Positions 27,670 through 36,779 of a DNA stretch of 64,000 nt are shown one piece after another (within the stretch, counting starts at the first letter, position 1; each line of letters starts with the position of its first letter). The notes below the pieces were generated by a model, which was given only the letters and a program-made list of their open reading frames with translations, was not told the DNA's origin and did not search any database. Location: NCBI RefSeq assembly GCF_014199415.1, contig NZ_JACIJN010000011.1, forward strand, positions 62,001-126,000, written 5' to 3'. The position numbers and the translations under genes are program-made. The DNA is from Sphingomonas endophytica (GTDB lineage: Bacteria > Pseudomonadota > Alphaproteobacteria > Sphingomonadales > Sphingomonadaceae).

Positions 27670-28833
27670 ATGGCCGCGCGCGCGCCGTGGGCGGCCGATC
27701 CGGCGCGCAGCCGCGGGCGGCTCCACCCCGAGGAAAGCGCCGACCGCGGTCCGCGCGACGCGTTCCAGCGCGACCGCGACCGGATCATCCATTCGATCAG
27801 CTTCCGCCGCCTCCGCCACAAGACGCAGGTGTTCCTCGCGCCGGACGGCGACCATTTTCGCGTCCGCCTGACCCACAGCCTCGAGGTCGCGCAGATCGGC
27901 CGGACGATCGCGCGCGTGCTGGGGCTCAACGAGGATCTGACCGAGGCCTTGTGTCTCGCGCACGACATCGGCCACCCGCCGTTCGGCCATGCCGGCGAGG
28001 ATGCGCTGCGGCAGGCGATGGGCGCGGCGGGCGGGTTCGATCACAACGGGCATACGCTGCGCACGCTGATGCGGATCGAGCGCCCCTATCCGCGCTGGCC
28101 GGGGCTCAACCTGACGTGGGAGACGCTCGAAGGACTCGCCAAACACAACGGCCCGATCGCGGTCCCGGCTTGGGCGCTGGCGGAGGCGGATGCGGAGGCA
28201 GCGCTGGAGCTGACCAGCCATGCGTCGCTGGAGGCGCAGGTCGCGGCGCTGGCCGACGACATCGCCTATGACAATCACGACATCGACGATGGGCTGCGCG
28301 CCGGGCTGCTGACGCTCGATCAGATCGCGGCGGTGCCGCTGGTCGCGGACGGCTGGCGGCGGGTGACCGCGCGCTTCGCGGACGTGCCGCACGAGCGGCT
28401 GGCCGGCGAGCTGATCCGCAGCCAGATCGGCGCGATGGTCAACGACCTGATCGCCGAATCACGCGCGCGGATCGCGACGGCGGGGGTGGCGAGCGTCGAG
28501 GACGTGCGTGCGGCGGGACGGGCGTTGATCGGCTTCTCGCCCGCGATGGCGTCCGCCGAGCGCGAGTTGAAGCGATTCATGTACGCCAATCTCTATCATC
28601 ACCCACGGCAACTGGCGGCGGCGGGCGCGGCGCAGCGCGTGGTGTCGGGGCTGTTCGCCGCCTATCGCGACGATCCCCGCCTGTTGCCGGAGGAATGGCG
28701 CGATCGGCTGCCCGGGAGCGAGCCGGGGATCAGCCGACACATCGCCGATTTCATCGCGGGGATGACCGATCGCTACGCGATCTCGCGCTTTCGCGAGACG
28801 GTGGGTGCGATCGATCTGCCCGAAGGGTTCTGA
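27670..28833 (+). CDS. dgt: Deoxyguanosinetriphosphate triphosphohydrolase-like protein
   Basis: An HD-domain dNTP triphosphohydrolase of 387 residues, which by family releases triphosphate from dNTPs. The metal site is visible: His69 in [10 protein letters not shown], His98-Asp99 in [16 protein letters not shown], and a later Asp in [16 protein letters not shown]. The N-terminal [20 protein letters not shown] is typical of the alphaproteobacterial dgt-like group, whose substrate range is not limited to dGTP. It begins one base after the SPOR gene stop and is followed by palindromic repeats, then a small gene and argS. Confidence 0.94.
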   Translation: MAARAPWAADPARSRGRLHPEESADRGPRDAFQRDRDRIIHSISFRRLRHKTQVFLAPDGDHFRVRLTHSLEVAQIGRTIARVLGLNEDLTEALCLAHDIGHPPFGHAGEDALRQAMGAAGGFDHNGHTLRTLMRIERPYPRWPGLNLTWETLEGLAKHNGPIAVPAWALAEADAEAALELTSHASLEAQVAALADDIAYDNHDIDDGLRAGLLTLDQIAAVPLVADGWRRVTARFADVPHERLAGELIRSQIGAMVNDLIAESRARIATAGVASVEDVRAAGRALIGFSPAMASAERELKRFMYANLYHHPRQLAAAGAAQRVVSGLFAAYRDDPRLLPEEWRDRLPGSEPGISRHIADFIAGMTDRYAISRFRETVGAIDLPEGF

Positions 28834-28840
28834 CCGGAAA

Positions 28841-28917
28841 CGTCATTGCGAGCGTAGCGAAGCAATCCAGGGCATCCTGATCCGGCTCTGGATTGCTTCG
28901 CTGCGCTCGCAATGACG
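28841..28917. repeat. Intergenic palindromic repeat, family B copy 1
   Basis: Left half CGTCATTGCGAGCGTAGCGA continuing AGCAATCCAGG; right half CTGGATTGCTTCGCTGCGCT continuing CGCAATGACG. Each half folds (TTGC/GCAA ends). Further copies are at 38224-38300 and 51638-51714, with a half copy at 58280-58309. Located just after the dgt stop. Confidence 0.93.
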
Positions 28918-28927
28918 TGAACCTTTC

Positions 28928-29056
28928 GTCGTCCCGGACTTGATCCGGGACCCCGCTTCTTCTTCTGACCGTCGGCGAAAGAAGCGGGGTCCCGGGTCAA
29001 GCCCGGGACGACGAGCGATTTTAGCTAGCCGCCTCCCGGACCAGGTCCGGGATCAC
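28928..29056. repeat. Palindromic repeat, family C copy 2, plus an extra half
   Basis: Full inverted pair (GTCCCGGACTTGATCCGGGA on the left, GGGTCAAGCCCGGGACGACG on the right) at 28928-29013, followed at about 29031-29056 by a third degenerate half (CCTCCCGGACCAGGTCCGGG). Together with the family B copy, it fills the dgt 3' gap. Confidence 0.88.
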
Positions 29057-29065
29057 GACGTCAGC

Positions 29066-29359
29066 TCAATTCGCGGCGACCGCCACCGGCGCCAGCGGAC
29101 GGGTGGTGCGGAACGAGACGTCGCGGCCGTTGGCCTGACCCGAAACGCGCGTGCCCTTGACGGTCAGGCGGAAGCGGCTGTTGCTGCTGCCGACCTCATG
29201 CCCCTGGATCAGCGTAGTGCCGTCCTCGTTCGGGGTCAGCGAATAGACATAGGTGTGGCCGTCGCGGGTGAAGCTGCGCTCGGCCGGCGTGGTAGCGGCG
29301 GCGGCGACGGCGGGAAGCAGCGCGGCGGCGGTCAGGACGAGAGCGATCGAGGAGCGCAT
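29066..29359 (-). CDS. Small exported protein of unknown function
   Basis: A 97-residue protein with a signal peptide (MRSSIALVLTAAALLPAVAAAA, cleavage probably after AAA). The mature part reads TPAERSFTRDGHTYVYSLTPN and is beta-rich; I recognise no family, although similar short periplasmic proteins are common in sphingomonads. The start at 29359 is chosen because it opens the signal peptide and follows an AGGGAAA stretch; an upstream in-frame start would add a non-hydrophobic leader. It is divergent from argS. Confidence 0.7.
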   Translation of the reverse strand: MRSSIALVLTAAALLPAVAAAATTPAERSFTRDGHTYVYSLTPNEDGTTLIQGHEVGSSNSRFRLTVKGTRVSGQANGRDVSFRTTRPLAPVAVAAN

Positions 29360-29514
29360 GTGACGTTTCCCTGTCTGGAGTTGATGCGCTGCAACATCCA
29401 TGCTGCGCTGCAACAGCGCAATTGTCGGTCGCGCATTCGTCGTTGCGGCTGCTGCAATTAGCGGTCGTGCCGGTGCATTTTGCGTCCGCGCCGCCCTTCG
29501 GCTAAGCGGCGCGC

Positions 29515-31242
29515 ATGACGCTCTTCACCCGTTTCACCGCCCATGTCGACGCTGCGCTCGACGCGCTGACCGCCGCCGGCACGCTCCCCGCCGATCTCGA
29601 CCGCCGCAACGTCACGGTCGAGCCGCCGCGCGACGCGACGCACGGCGATCTGGCGACCAACGCCGCGATGGTGCTCGCCAAGCCGGCAGGCACCAACCCG
29701 CGCGCGCTGGCCGAGGCGCTGGCAGGCGAGCTGCGCGCGCTGCCCGAAGTCGCCGAGGTGTCGGTCGCCGGGCCGGGGTTCATCAACCTGCGGCTCCACG
29801 ACGACGTGTGGCGCGAGGAGATCGCGACGATCGTCGGCGAGGGCGCGGATTACGGGCGCTCGACGCGCGGACAGGGCGTGTCGGTGAACATCGAATATGT
29901 CTCCGCCAACCCGACCGGGCCGATGCACATGGGGCATTGCCGCGGCGCGGTGGTCGGCGATGCGCTCGCCAGCCTGCTCGAATTCGCGGGCAACAAAGTG
30001 ATCCGCGAATATTACGTCAACGACGCCGGCGGGCAGGTCGACGTGCTCGCGCGCTCGGCGCACGTTCGCTATCGCGAGGCGCTCGGCGAGGATGTCGGCG
30101 CGATCCCCGAGGGGCTGTATCCGGGCGATTACCTGGTGCCGGTCGGGCAGGCGCTCGCGCAGGAGTTCGGCGACCGTTATGCGGCCGCGCCCGAGTCCGA
30201 ATGGCTGGCGCTGTTCCGCACCCGCGCGGTCGCGGCGATGCTGGTGCTCATCAAGGACGATCTCGCGCTGCTCGGCATCCACCACGACATCTTCTCCTCG
30301 GAGGCCGAGTTGCAGGCGGCGAAGAAGCCCGAGGCGGCCGAGGCGGTGCTGCGCGCGCGCGACCTGATCTACGACGGCGTCCTCGAAGCCCCGAAGGGCG
30401 AGACGCCCGACGACTGGGAGCCGGTCGAACTGCCGCTGTTCCGCTCGACGCAGTTCGGCGACGATCAGGATCGCCCGATCCGCAAGTCGAACGGCAGCTG
30501 GACCTATTTCGGCGCCGATATGGCCTATCACTTCCAGAAGGCCGCGGGCGCCGACCAGCTGATCGACATCTGGGGCGCGGACCATGCCGGCACCGTCAAG
30601 CGCATCCAGGCTGCGGTCGCCGCGCTGACCGAGGGCAAGACGCGCTTCGATGTGAAGCTGGTCCAGATGGTGCGGCTGCTGCGCGGCGGCGAGCCGGTCA
30701 AGATGTCGAAGCGCGCCGGCAATTTCGTGACGCTGGCCGATGTCGTGCGCGAGGTCGGCAAGGACGTGGTGCGCTTCACGATGCTGACGCGGCGGTCGGA
30801 CGCGCAGATGGACTTCGACTTCGCCAGGGTCGTCGAGGCGTCGAAAGAGAATCCGGTCTTCTACGTGCAGTACGCGCACGCCCGCGTCCATTCGCTCCAC
30901 CGGCGGGCCGCCGAGGCGGGGATTGCGGCCGATGGCGCCGATCTGTCCCGGCTTGATACGGAAGAGCTGGCGCTGGTGCGGCTCGCCAGCCAGTTCCCGC
31001 GCGTGGTGGAGACGGCGGCGGCGGCGCGCGAGCCGCATCGCATCGCCTTTTATCTCTATGATCTGGCGGCGGAATTCCACTCGTTGTGGAACGCCGGCAA
31101 CGACCGGCCCGACCGGCGCTTCCTGGTGCCCGACGATCACGCCGTCACCGCGGCACGGCTGGCGCTCGCCGCCGCGATCGGCCAGATCATCCGAAACGGC
31201 CTCGCCATCATGGGGGTAGAGGCGGTGGCGGAGATGCACTGA
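29515..31242 (+). CDS. argS: Arginyl-tRNA synthetase
   Basis: Charges tRNA-Arg. The 575 residues show the N-terminal Add-1 domain for tRNA recognition, the class I HIGH motif as HMGH (residues 138-141), KMSKR (from residue 396) and the C-terminal anticodon-binding helices ending GVEAVAEMH. The start [15 protein letters not shown] is standard. It overlaps the next gene by one base (TGATG). Confidence 0.97.
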   Translation: MTLFTRFTAHVDAALDALTAAGTLPADLDRRNVTVEPPRDATHGDLATNAAMVLAKPAGTNPRALAEALAGELRALPEVAEVSVAGPGFINLRLHDDVWREEIATIVGEGADYGRSTRGQGVSVNIEYVSANPTGPMHMGHCRGAVVGDALASLLEFAGNKVIREYYVNDAGGQVDVLARSAHVRYREALGEDVGAIPEGLYPGDYLVPVGQALAQEFGDRYAAAPESEWLALFRTRAVAAMLVLIKDDLALLGIHHDIFSSEAELQAAKKPEAAEAVLRARDLIYDGVLEAPKGETPDDWEPVELPLFRSTQFGDDQDRPIRKSNGSWTYFGADMAYHFQKAAGADQLIDIWGADHAGTVKRIQAAVAALTEGKTRFDVKLVQMVRLLRGGEPVKMSKRAGNFVTLADVVREVGKDVVRFTMLTRRSDAQMDFDFARVVEASKENPVFYVQYAHARVHSLHRRAAEAGIAADGADLSRLDTEELALVRLASQFPRVVETAAAAREPHRIAFYLYDLAAEFHSLWNAGNDRPDRRFLVPDDHAVTAARLALAAAIGQIIRNGLAIMGVEAVAEMH

Positions 31243-31976
31243 TGCGTGAGGGGGAGCCGATCGGCCGGATGAGCGATGCGGATCGCCTGCCGTGGCTCGA
31301 TACCGTCGAGGCCGACGATCCCTATGCGGTGCCCGTCGGGCGGATCGTCGCCTTGGTCGCGGTCGGCCTGCTGGTGCTCGGCGCGATCCTGTTCGGGCTA
31401 TACCGCTGGCAGTTCGCGGGCAGCGGCGGCGACGGGCGGCTGATCGCCGCGCCGGCCGGCGACTATAAAATCCGCCCCGACGAGCCCGGCGGGATGAAGG
31501 TGATCGGCGAGGGCGATTCGGCGATCGCCGCCAGCGCCGGCAGTCACACCGACGCCGCGATCGATCTCGCCCAGGTGCCTGAAGCACCGGTGGCGCGCGC
31601 GACGGCGCCGGCAGCGAGCCCCAGCACGACCGCGAGCGGCGCACCGACCGCCAGCGTCGCGGTGCCGCAGGCTGCCGCGCCGCTGCGCGCGCAACGCCCG
31701 GTCAGCGCACCCGCGACGCAAGTGTCGGGCGCGGCGTCGGGCGGGGCGATGGTCCAGCTCGGCGCTTTCCCCAGCCAGGCGGTCGCGAACGGCGCATGGA
31801 GTCAGATCGCGCGCCGCTTCGGCTATGTGGCGACGCTGGAGAAGATCGTGCAGCCCGCGGTGGTGAAGGGCAAGACCGTCTATCGGCTGCGCGTCAACGC
31901 CGGCACCGCCGCCACCGCCGCCGATCTCTGCGCCCGGCTGAAGCTGGCCGGCGAGGGCTGTTTCGTCACCGGATGA
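31242..31976 (+). CDS. SPOR-domain membrane protein
   Basis: A 244-residue bitopic protein: cytoplasmic N-terminus with Asp/Glu residues, one membrane helix (IVALVAVGLLVLGAILFGLY), an Ala/Pro/Ser-rich periplasmic linker, and a C-terminal SPOR domain (GAMVQLGAFPSQAVANGAW to AATAADLCARLKLAG) that binds denuded peptidoglycan at the septum. In many alphaproteobacteria a gene of this type lies between argS and nagZ, as here. ATG 31242 overlaps the argS stop; MSDADRLPW at 31269 is an alternative start. The 3' end overlaps the convergent MipA-like gene by 11 bases. Confidence 0.9.
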   Translation: MREGEPIGRMSDADRLPWLDTVEADDPYAVPVGRIVALVAVGLLVLGAILFGLYRWQFAGSGGDGRLIAAPAGDYKIRPDEPGGMKVIGEGDSAIAASAGSHTDAAIDLAQVPEAPVARATAPAASPSTTASGAPTASVAVPQAAAPLRAQRPVSAPATQVSGAASGGAMVQLGAFPSQAVANGAWSQIARRFGYVATLEKIVQPAVVKGKTVYRLRVNAGTAATAADLCARLKLAGEGCFVTG

Positions 31977-32838
31977 GCCGGAAGATGCCGCGATCAGGCA
32001 GCCGCACCGAGAAGGTGTAATGCATCCCAATCGCGACCTGGAGCTGCGTCGCCGAATCGACGCGGCGGATGATCGGTGAATCGGCGGCGCCACCGACCAG
32101 CCGTTCGTAGGTCACGTTCGCCTCGACGCCCCAATGGCGTGAAATCTCCTTCGACGCGCTGCCGGTCAGCGCCAGCGAGCGCAGCCCGGCCTTGGGGGTG
32201 TAGCGCTGCAATCCCGTCGCCGCGGCGGCGCGATCGTCGACCCCGAACCACGCGCGCTGATATCGTCCGTCGCCGAGCAGCACGCGCGGGCCCAGCGACA
32301 CCAGCCAGTCGTCGCCATCGCGGCGGACGTAATCCATCCCGAGCTGACTGATCCAGCCGTTGTGGCCGTTGACCCCTTTGCGCACGTCGCCGCGCCAGCG
32401 GACCTGATCGCCGGTCCATGTCTCGATCGAACCGCCCAGTTCCAGCGTCCGCCCGATGCCCGGCAGGCCGGGGACCAGATCGTTGCCGCGCCGTCGCCCT
32501 TCACGGCGCAGCGCGATCGCATATTCGGTGCGCCCGCGCCGGAGCAGCGTCAGGTTCGTCCCGTCGTCGGGCGCGCCGAACGCGAACGGCGTGTCGCCGC
32601 GCGTTCGCGAAAGGCTGAACCACGGGCTCAGCCGGCGCTGGTCGTCGCCGGGGAACCACGGCTGCCACTGCGGGCCGGCGGCGACCTGCACGCGCATCGG
32701 GACGCGCGGCGGGGGAACGTCGTCGGGGGTGGTGGATTGCAGCGCGCCGGGATCGGCCGGCGGCGGCGCGTCCTGCGCCAGCGCGGCATGCGGCAGGGCA
32801 GCGACGATGAGGCAAGCCAGGCAACCCGAAACGCGCAT
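31966..32838 (-). CDS. MipA/OmpV-family outer-membrane protein
   Basis: A 290-residue protein with a signal peptide (MRVSGCLACLIVAALPHAALAQ). A Pro-rich stretch follows, then a beta-barrel-like region with the MipA/OmpV pattern (GPQWQPWFPGDD, GLPGIGRTLELGG, RKGVNGHNGW, LGPRVLLGDGRYQRAWFGVD, YERLVGGAADSPI). The usual C-terminal aromatic barrel residue is at HYTF, but the protein continues another 14 residues (SVRLPDRGIFRLIR) into the SPOR gene's 3' end on the other strand. MipA in E. coli is a scaffold for peptidoglycan enzymes; the function here is unproven. The start at 32838 has an AGGAGA site. Confidence 0.82.
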   Translation of the reverse strand: MRVSGCLACLIVAALPHAALAQDAPPPADPGALQSTTPDDVPPPRVPMRVQVAAGPQWQPWFPGDDQRRLSPWFSLSRTRGDTPFAFGAPDDGTNLTLLRRGRTEYAIALRREGRRRGNDLVPGLPGIGRTLELGGSIETWTGDQVRWRGDVRKGVNGHNGWISQLGMDYVRRDGDDWLVSLGPRVLLGDGRYQRAWFGVDDRAAAATGLQRYTPKAGLRSLALTGSASKEISRHWGVEANVTYERLVGGAADSPIIRRVDSATQLQVAIGMHYTFSVRLPDRGIFRLIR

Positions 32839-32894
32839 CGTCTTCTCCTGCAATCGTCACCCAAAGCGCTTCCCGGCCCGCCGGCATCACCCTG

Positions 32895-32963
32895 ACCGTT
32901 CGTGCTGAGCCTGTCGAAGCACGTGCCCGTTCCCCCGCCCTTCGACAAGCTCAGGACGAACGG
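32895..32963. repeat. Intergenic palindromic repeat, family F
   Basis: Inverted halves CCGTTCGTGCTGAGCCTGTC continuing GAAG, and CTTCGACAAGCTCAGGACGA continuing ACGG. A degenerate single half (GTTTGTGTTGAGCCTGTCGG) is at about 53514-53533. It sits between the MipA-like gene and nagZ. Confidence 0.9.
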
Positions 32964-33067
32964 CAGGTGTGGGTCGACGGCCCGACATCGGCGCCCATAG
33001 CTAGGCCGGACGCGCGGACTTCCAAAGCCATTTCCTCCACGCCACGTTCCGCCCTAGAAGCGCGGGC

Positions 33068-34081
33068 ATGAAGCCTGTGATCTTCGGCCTTTCCGGCCCC
33101 GTCCTCACCGCGGCGGAACGCGCCTTCTTCCACGCGGTGCGCCCTGCCGGCTACATCCTGTTCCGCCGCAACGTCGAGACGCGCGCGCAGCTGCGCGCGC
33201 TCACCGATTCGCTGCGCGAACTGGAAGGGCGCGACGATGTCGCGATCCTCGTCGATCAGGAGGGCGGACGCGTCGCGCGGCTCGGACCGCCGGAATGGCC
33301 GGCGTTTCCCGCCGGCCCCGATTTCGACCGGCTCTACGAACTGGCGCCGATGTCGGGGATCGAGGCGGCGCGCGCCAATGGCCATGCGCTGGGGCTGATG
33401 CTGTCGGAGGTCGGGATCACCGTCGACTGCCACCCGATCCTCGACGTCGCGCGCCCCGAGACGACCGAGGCGATCACGTCGCGCGCCTTCGGGCACGAGC
33501 CGATGCGCGTCGCGGCGATGGGCCGTGCGACGCTGGAAGGGCTGGCGGCGGGCGGCGTGGTCGGGGTGGTCAAGCACATGCCGGGGCACGGCCGCGCGCT
33601 GCTCGACACGCATTACCACCTGCCGACCGTCACCGCCTCGGCGGCGGAGCTGGAAGACGACCTCGCGCCCTTCCGCACGCTGGCGCACGCGTCGATGGGG
33701 ATGACCAGCCATATCGTCTATCAGGCCTGGGACGCCGAGCGGCCCGCGACGCTGTCACCGGTGGTGATCGAGGAAGTGATCCGCGGGCGGATCGGCTTCG
33801 ACGGGCTGTTGATGACCGACGACATCGACATGAAGGCGCTATCCGGCTCGGCAGGTGACAAGGCGGCGGGGGCGATCGCGGCGGGGTGCGACGTCGTGCT
33901 CGATTGCTGGGCGCGGATGGCGGAGATGGAGGAGATCGCCGCGCGGCTGGGCGACATCACGCCGGCGGCGCGCGAGCGGCTCGACCGCGCGATGGCGGGG
34001 CGGGTGGCGCCGACGGGCGACATGGCCGCGCTGGTCGACAAGCGCGACCGGTTGCTGGGGCTGATCGAGGGGCGAGGCTGA
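33068..34081 (+). CDS. nagZ: Beta-N-acetylhexosaminidase NagZ
   Basis: A GH3 cytoplasmic enzyme that removes GlcNAc from anhydromuropeptides during cell-wall recycling. The 337 residues show ILVDQEGGRVARL, the NagZ loop KHMPGHGRALLDTHYHLP from residue 169, with the Asp-His pair used as acid/base, and the nucleophile region MTDDIDMKAL (Asp251-Asp252). Length is normal. In many alphaproteobacteria scpA-scpB and tatA follow nagZ; here the next gene is accC on the other strand. Confidence 0.95.
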   Translation: MKPVIFGLSGPVLTAAERAFFHAVRPAGYILFRRNVETRAQLRALTDSLRELEGRDDVAILVDQEGGRVARLGPPEWPAFPAGPDFDRLYELAPMSGIEAARANGHALGLMLSEVGITVDCHPILDVARPETTEAITSRAFGHEPMRVAAMGRATLEGLAAGGVVGVVKHMPGHGRALLDTHYHLPTVTASAAELEDDLAPFRTLAHASMGMTSHIVYQAWDAERPATLSPVVIEEVIRGRIGFDGLLMTDDIDMKALSGSAGDKAAGAIAAGCDVVLDCWARMAEMEEIAARLGDITPAARERLDRAMAGRVAPTGDMAALVDKRDRLLGLIEGRG

Positions 34082-34125
34082 CGCGGTTGATCCGGCTGAG
34101 ACAATCGGCATCGCTGCAAGATGAC

Positions 34126-34162
34126 CGTCGCCCCGGACTTGATCCGGGGCCCCGCTTCTTCA
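34126..34162. repeat. Half copy of palindromic repeat family C
   Basis: A single left half (GTCGCCCCGGACTTGATCCG continuing GGGCCCCGCTTCTTC) after nagZ; no matching right half follows. Confidence 0.75.
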
Positions 34163-34218
34163 GGCGAATCGCTCGAAAAGGTCGAGCCAGTCGGGATTGT
34201 CGCGCTCTATCGTCGTTT

Positions 34219-34318
34219 ACCCCTCCCCTTCAGGGGAGGGGCAAGGGGTGGGGCGTGTCTCACCGAGACCATTCTTCGTGACTTCCCCACCCCAACCCCT
34301 CCCCTGAAGGGGAGGGGC
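34219..34318. repeat. Intergenic palindromic repeat, family D copy 2
   Basis: Inverted arms CCCCTCCCCTTCAGGGGAGG continuing GG, and CCCCTCCCCTGAAGGGGAGG continuing GG, around GTCTCACCGAGAC. Same family as the element translated in murB. The gap 34082-34400 (319 bases) holds this and a family C half; no gene is seen. Confidence 0.92.
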
Positions 34319-34400
34319 TCGATGTCGTGCCGCGATACCGATCGGCCATGGGCGACGTAGATTGGAGAAAGTAACCGGAAGAATACGGGTGAAAGCTATC

Positions 34401-35750
34401 TCACCCCTGCCTGGCCAGCCATTCCTCCAGCCACTTGATCGTATACGCCCCCTCGCGGAACTCGGGATCGTCGAGCAGCGCCTGATGCAACGGGATGGTG
34501 GTCTTCATCCCCTCGATCACGAACTCCTCCAGCGCGCGGCGCAGGCGGCGCAGCGCGCCTTCGCGGGTGGTGCCGTAGACGATCAGCTTGGCGATCATGC
34601 TGTCGTAATAAGGCGGCACCTTATAGCCCGCGTAGAGCCCCGAATCGACGCGGACGTGCATCCCGCCCGGCGCGTGATATTGCTTCACCAGCCCCGGCGA
34701 CGGCGCGAAGGTGCGCGGGTCCTCGGCGTTGATGCGGCATTCGATCGCATGGCCGCGGAACACCACGTCTTCCTGACGCAGCGTCAGCGGATGCCCCTCG
34801 GCGATGCGGATCTGTTCGCGGACCAGATCCAGCCCGGTGATCGCCTCGGTCACCGGATGCTCGACCTGCAGCCGGGTGTTCATCTCGATGAAGTAGAACT
34901 CGCCGTTTTCCCACAGGAACTCGATCGTCCCCGCACCGCGATACGCCATGTCGGCCATCGCCTTGGCGACGATCCCGCCCATCCGCTCGCGCTCTTCGGC
35001 GGTGATGACCGGGGAGGGAGCCTCCTCGACAACCTTCTGGTGGCGGCGCTGGAGCGAGCAATCGCGCTCGCCGAGGTGGATCGCCTGGCCGTTGCCGTCG
35101 CCGAACACCTGGAACTCGATGTGCCGCGGGTTCCCGAGGTATTTTTCCATGTAGACGGTCGCGTCGCCGAACGCCGCCTTCGCCTCGCTGCCCGCCTGCT
35201 GCATCAGCGTTTCGAGCTGGTCGGCGGACTGGCACACCTTCATGCCGCGCCCGCCGCCGCCGCTGGCGGCCTTGATGATGACCGGATAGCCGATCTCTTC
35301 CGCCAGCGCCTGCGCCTCCGCGACGTCATGGATCGCGCCGTCCGAGCCGGGCACCAGCGGCAGCCCGAGCGCGCCCGCGGTGCGCTTGGCCTCGACCTTG
35401 TCGCCCATCACGCGAATATGCTCGGGCTTCGGTCCGACGAAGATCAGATTATGCAGCTCGACGATCTCGGCGAACTTGGCGTTCTCGCTGAGAAAGCCAT
35501 AGCCGGGGTGGATCGCGTCCGCGCCGCTGATCTCCGCGGCCGAAATGATGTTCGGGATGTTGAGATAGCTGTCGGTCGCGGCCGGCGGTCCGATGCAGAT
35601 CGCCTCGTCCGCGAGCCGGACGTGCATCGCATCGGCGTCGGCGGTCGAGTGGACCGCGACGGTCTTGATGCCCATTTCGTGGCACGCGCGGTGAATGCGC
35701 AGCGCGATCTCGCCGCGGTTGGCGATCAGCAGTTTCTTGATCTGCGGCAT
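34401..35750 (-). CDS. accC: Biotin carboxylase subunit of acetyl-CoA carboxylase
   Basis: AccC carboxylates biotin on AccB using ATP and bicarbonate, the first step of fatty-acid synthesis. The 449 residues have the family N-terminus [18 protein letters not shown], the ATP-grasp glycine loop [13 protein letters not shown], the metal-binding [15 protein letters not shown] and the [12 protein letters not shown] motif. Length is normal. It lies four bases downstream of accB in an aroQ-accB-accC operon. Confidence 0.98.
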   Translation of the reverse strand: MPQIKKLLIANRGEIALRIHRACHEMGIKTVAVHSTADADAMHVRLADEAICIGPPAATDSYLNIPNIISAAEISGADAIHPGYGFLSENAKFAEIVELHNLIFVGPKPEHIRVMGDKVEAKRTAGALGLPLVPGSDGAIHDVAEAQALAEEIGYPVIIKAASGGGGRGMKVCQSADQLETLMQQAGSEAKAAFGDATVYMEKYLGNPRHIEFQVFGDGNGQAIHLGERDCSLQRRHQKVVEEAPSPVITAEERERMGGIVAKAMADMAYRGAGTIEFLWENGEFYFIEMNTRLQVEHPVTEAITGLDLVREQIRIAEGHPLTLRQEDVVFRGHAIECRINAEDPRTFAPSPGLVKQYHAPGGMHVRVDSGLYAGYKVPPYYDSMIAKLIVYGTTREGALRRLRRALEEFVIEGMKTTIPLHQALLDDPEFREGAYTIKWLEEWLARQG

Positions 35751-35754
35751 CCGC

Positions 35755-36240
35755 TTACTCGACCACCACCAGCGGCTGGTCGAACTCGACCGGCTGGCCG
35801 TTGTCGACCAGGATCGCCTTGACGACGCCCGCCGACGGCGCGGTGATCGGGTTCATCACCTTCATCGCCTCGACGATCAGCAGCGTGTCGCCCGCCGCGA
35901 CGCTCTGCCCGACGCTCGAGAACGGCTTCGCGCCCGGCTCGGCGGCGAGATAAACGGTGCCGACCATCGGTGAGCGCACCGCATTGGCATCCGACGGCGC
36001 GGACGGCCCCGCGACATCCACCTGCGGGGCGGCCGGAGCCGCGGCCGCGGCGGGCGCCGGCGCATAATGCATCGTGGGCGCGGCGTTGACCGCCGCCGCC
36101 TTGCGCGCGACGCGGATCTTGCGATCGCCGTCCTCGACCTCGATCTCGGTCAGCTGCGTGGTGTCGAGCAGCTCGGCGAGCTGGCGGACCAGATCGACAT
36201 CGACCTGCATCGACCCGCTATTGTGTGAAATGTCAGCCAT
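35755..36240 (-). CDS. accB: Biotin carboxyl carrier protein
   Basis: AccB carries CO2-biotin between AccC and the carboxyltransferase. The 161 residues consist of an N-terminal helix pair ([21 protein letters not shown]), an Ala/Pro-rich linker, and the biotinyl domain with the target lysine in EAMKVMN (Lys127). The thumb-like loop [13 protein letters not shown] is visible. It lies between aroQ and accC. Confidence 0.97.
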   Translation of the reverse strand: MADISHNSGSMQVDVDLVRQLAELLDTTQLTEIEVEDGDRKIRVARKAAAVNAAPTMHYAPAPAAAAAPAAPQVDVAGPSAPSDANAVRSPMVGTVYLAAEPGAKPFSSVGQSVAAGDTLLIVEAMKVMNPITAPSAGVVKAILVDNGQPVEFDQPLVVVE

Positions 36241-36279
36241 TGAACCCCAATTATCCCTGACCTTTGGTCGCGGCTCCTG

Positions 36280-36714
36280 TCAGAAGCGCGCCGCGGCTTC
36301 AAGCGCGAGCTGGTACGACAGTGCGCCGAAACCGGCAATGCTGCCCTTCGCGGCGCGTCCGACGAAGGAGACATGCCGAAACGCCTCGCGCGTATGCGGG
36401 TTCGACAGATGCACCTCGATCACCGGCGTCCTGATCGCCTTGATCGCATCGTGAATCGCCACCGATGTATGCGTGAACGCCGCGGCGTTGAGCAGCACCG
36501 CGCGCGCGTCATGCGCCTGCGCCTCGTGCAGCCAGTCGACCAGATGGCCCTCGTGGTTCGACTGGCGCATGTCGATCGTCAGCCCCAGCTCGCGCGCACG
36601 ATCCTCCAGCGCCCCGGCGATATCGTCCAGCGTGTCGTGGCCATAGATGTCGGGCTCGCGCACGCCGAGCAGGTTCAGGTTCGGTCCGTTGAGGACATAG
36701 ACAAGATCGGTCAT
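36280..36714 (-). CDS. aroQ: Type II 3-dehydroquinate dehydratase
   Basis: AroQ converts 3-dehydroquinate to 3-dehydroshikimate. The 144 residues show VYVLNGPNLNLLGVREPDIYG (with flexible loop Arg and Tyr), QSNHEGHLVDWL, LLNAAAFTHTSVAI and EVHLSNPHTREAFRHVS, all typical of type II enzymes. The start at 36714 (MTDLVYVLNGPN) is chosen over a longer frame that runs into the thiS-thiG leader. The conserved aroQ-accB-accC arrangement is kept. Confidence 0.97.
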   Translation of the reverse strand: MTDLVYVLNGPNLNLLGVREPDIYGHDTLDDIAGALEDRARELGLTIDMRQSNHEGHLVDWLHEAQAHDARAVLLNAAAFTHTSVAIHDAIKAIRTPVIEVHLSNPHTREAFRHVSFVGRAAKGSIAGFGALSYQLALEAAARF

Positions 36715-36779
36715 CGCCGCGCACCATCGCACCCGGCGTCCGGTCACGCAACATTGCCCCCCGGCACGCGCGTGCCTAG

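Noticed and set aside
34362..35822. A 486-codon plus-strand frame antisense to accC
   Set aside because: The minus-strand accC is unmistakable, and this frame has no recognisable domain.
36715..36779. A TPP riboswitch before thiS-thiG
   Set aside because: Only 65 bases separate aroQ from thiS-thiG and no CUGAGA-type core was seen.
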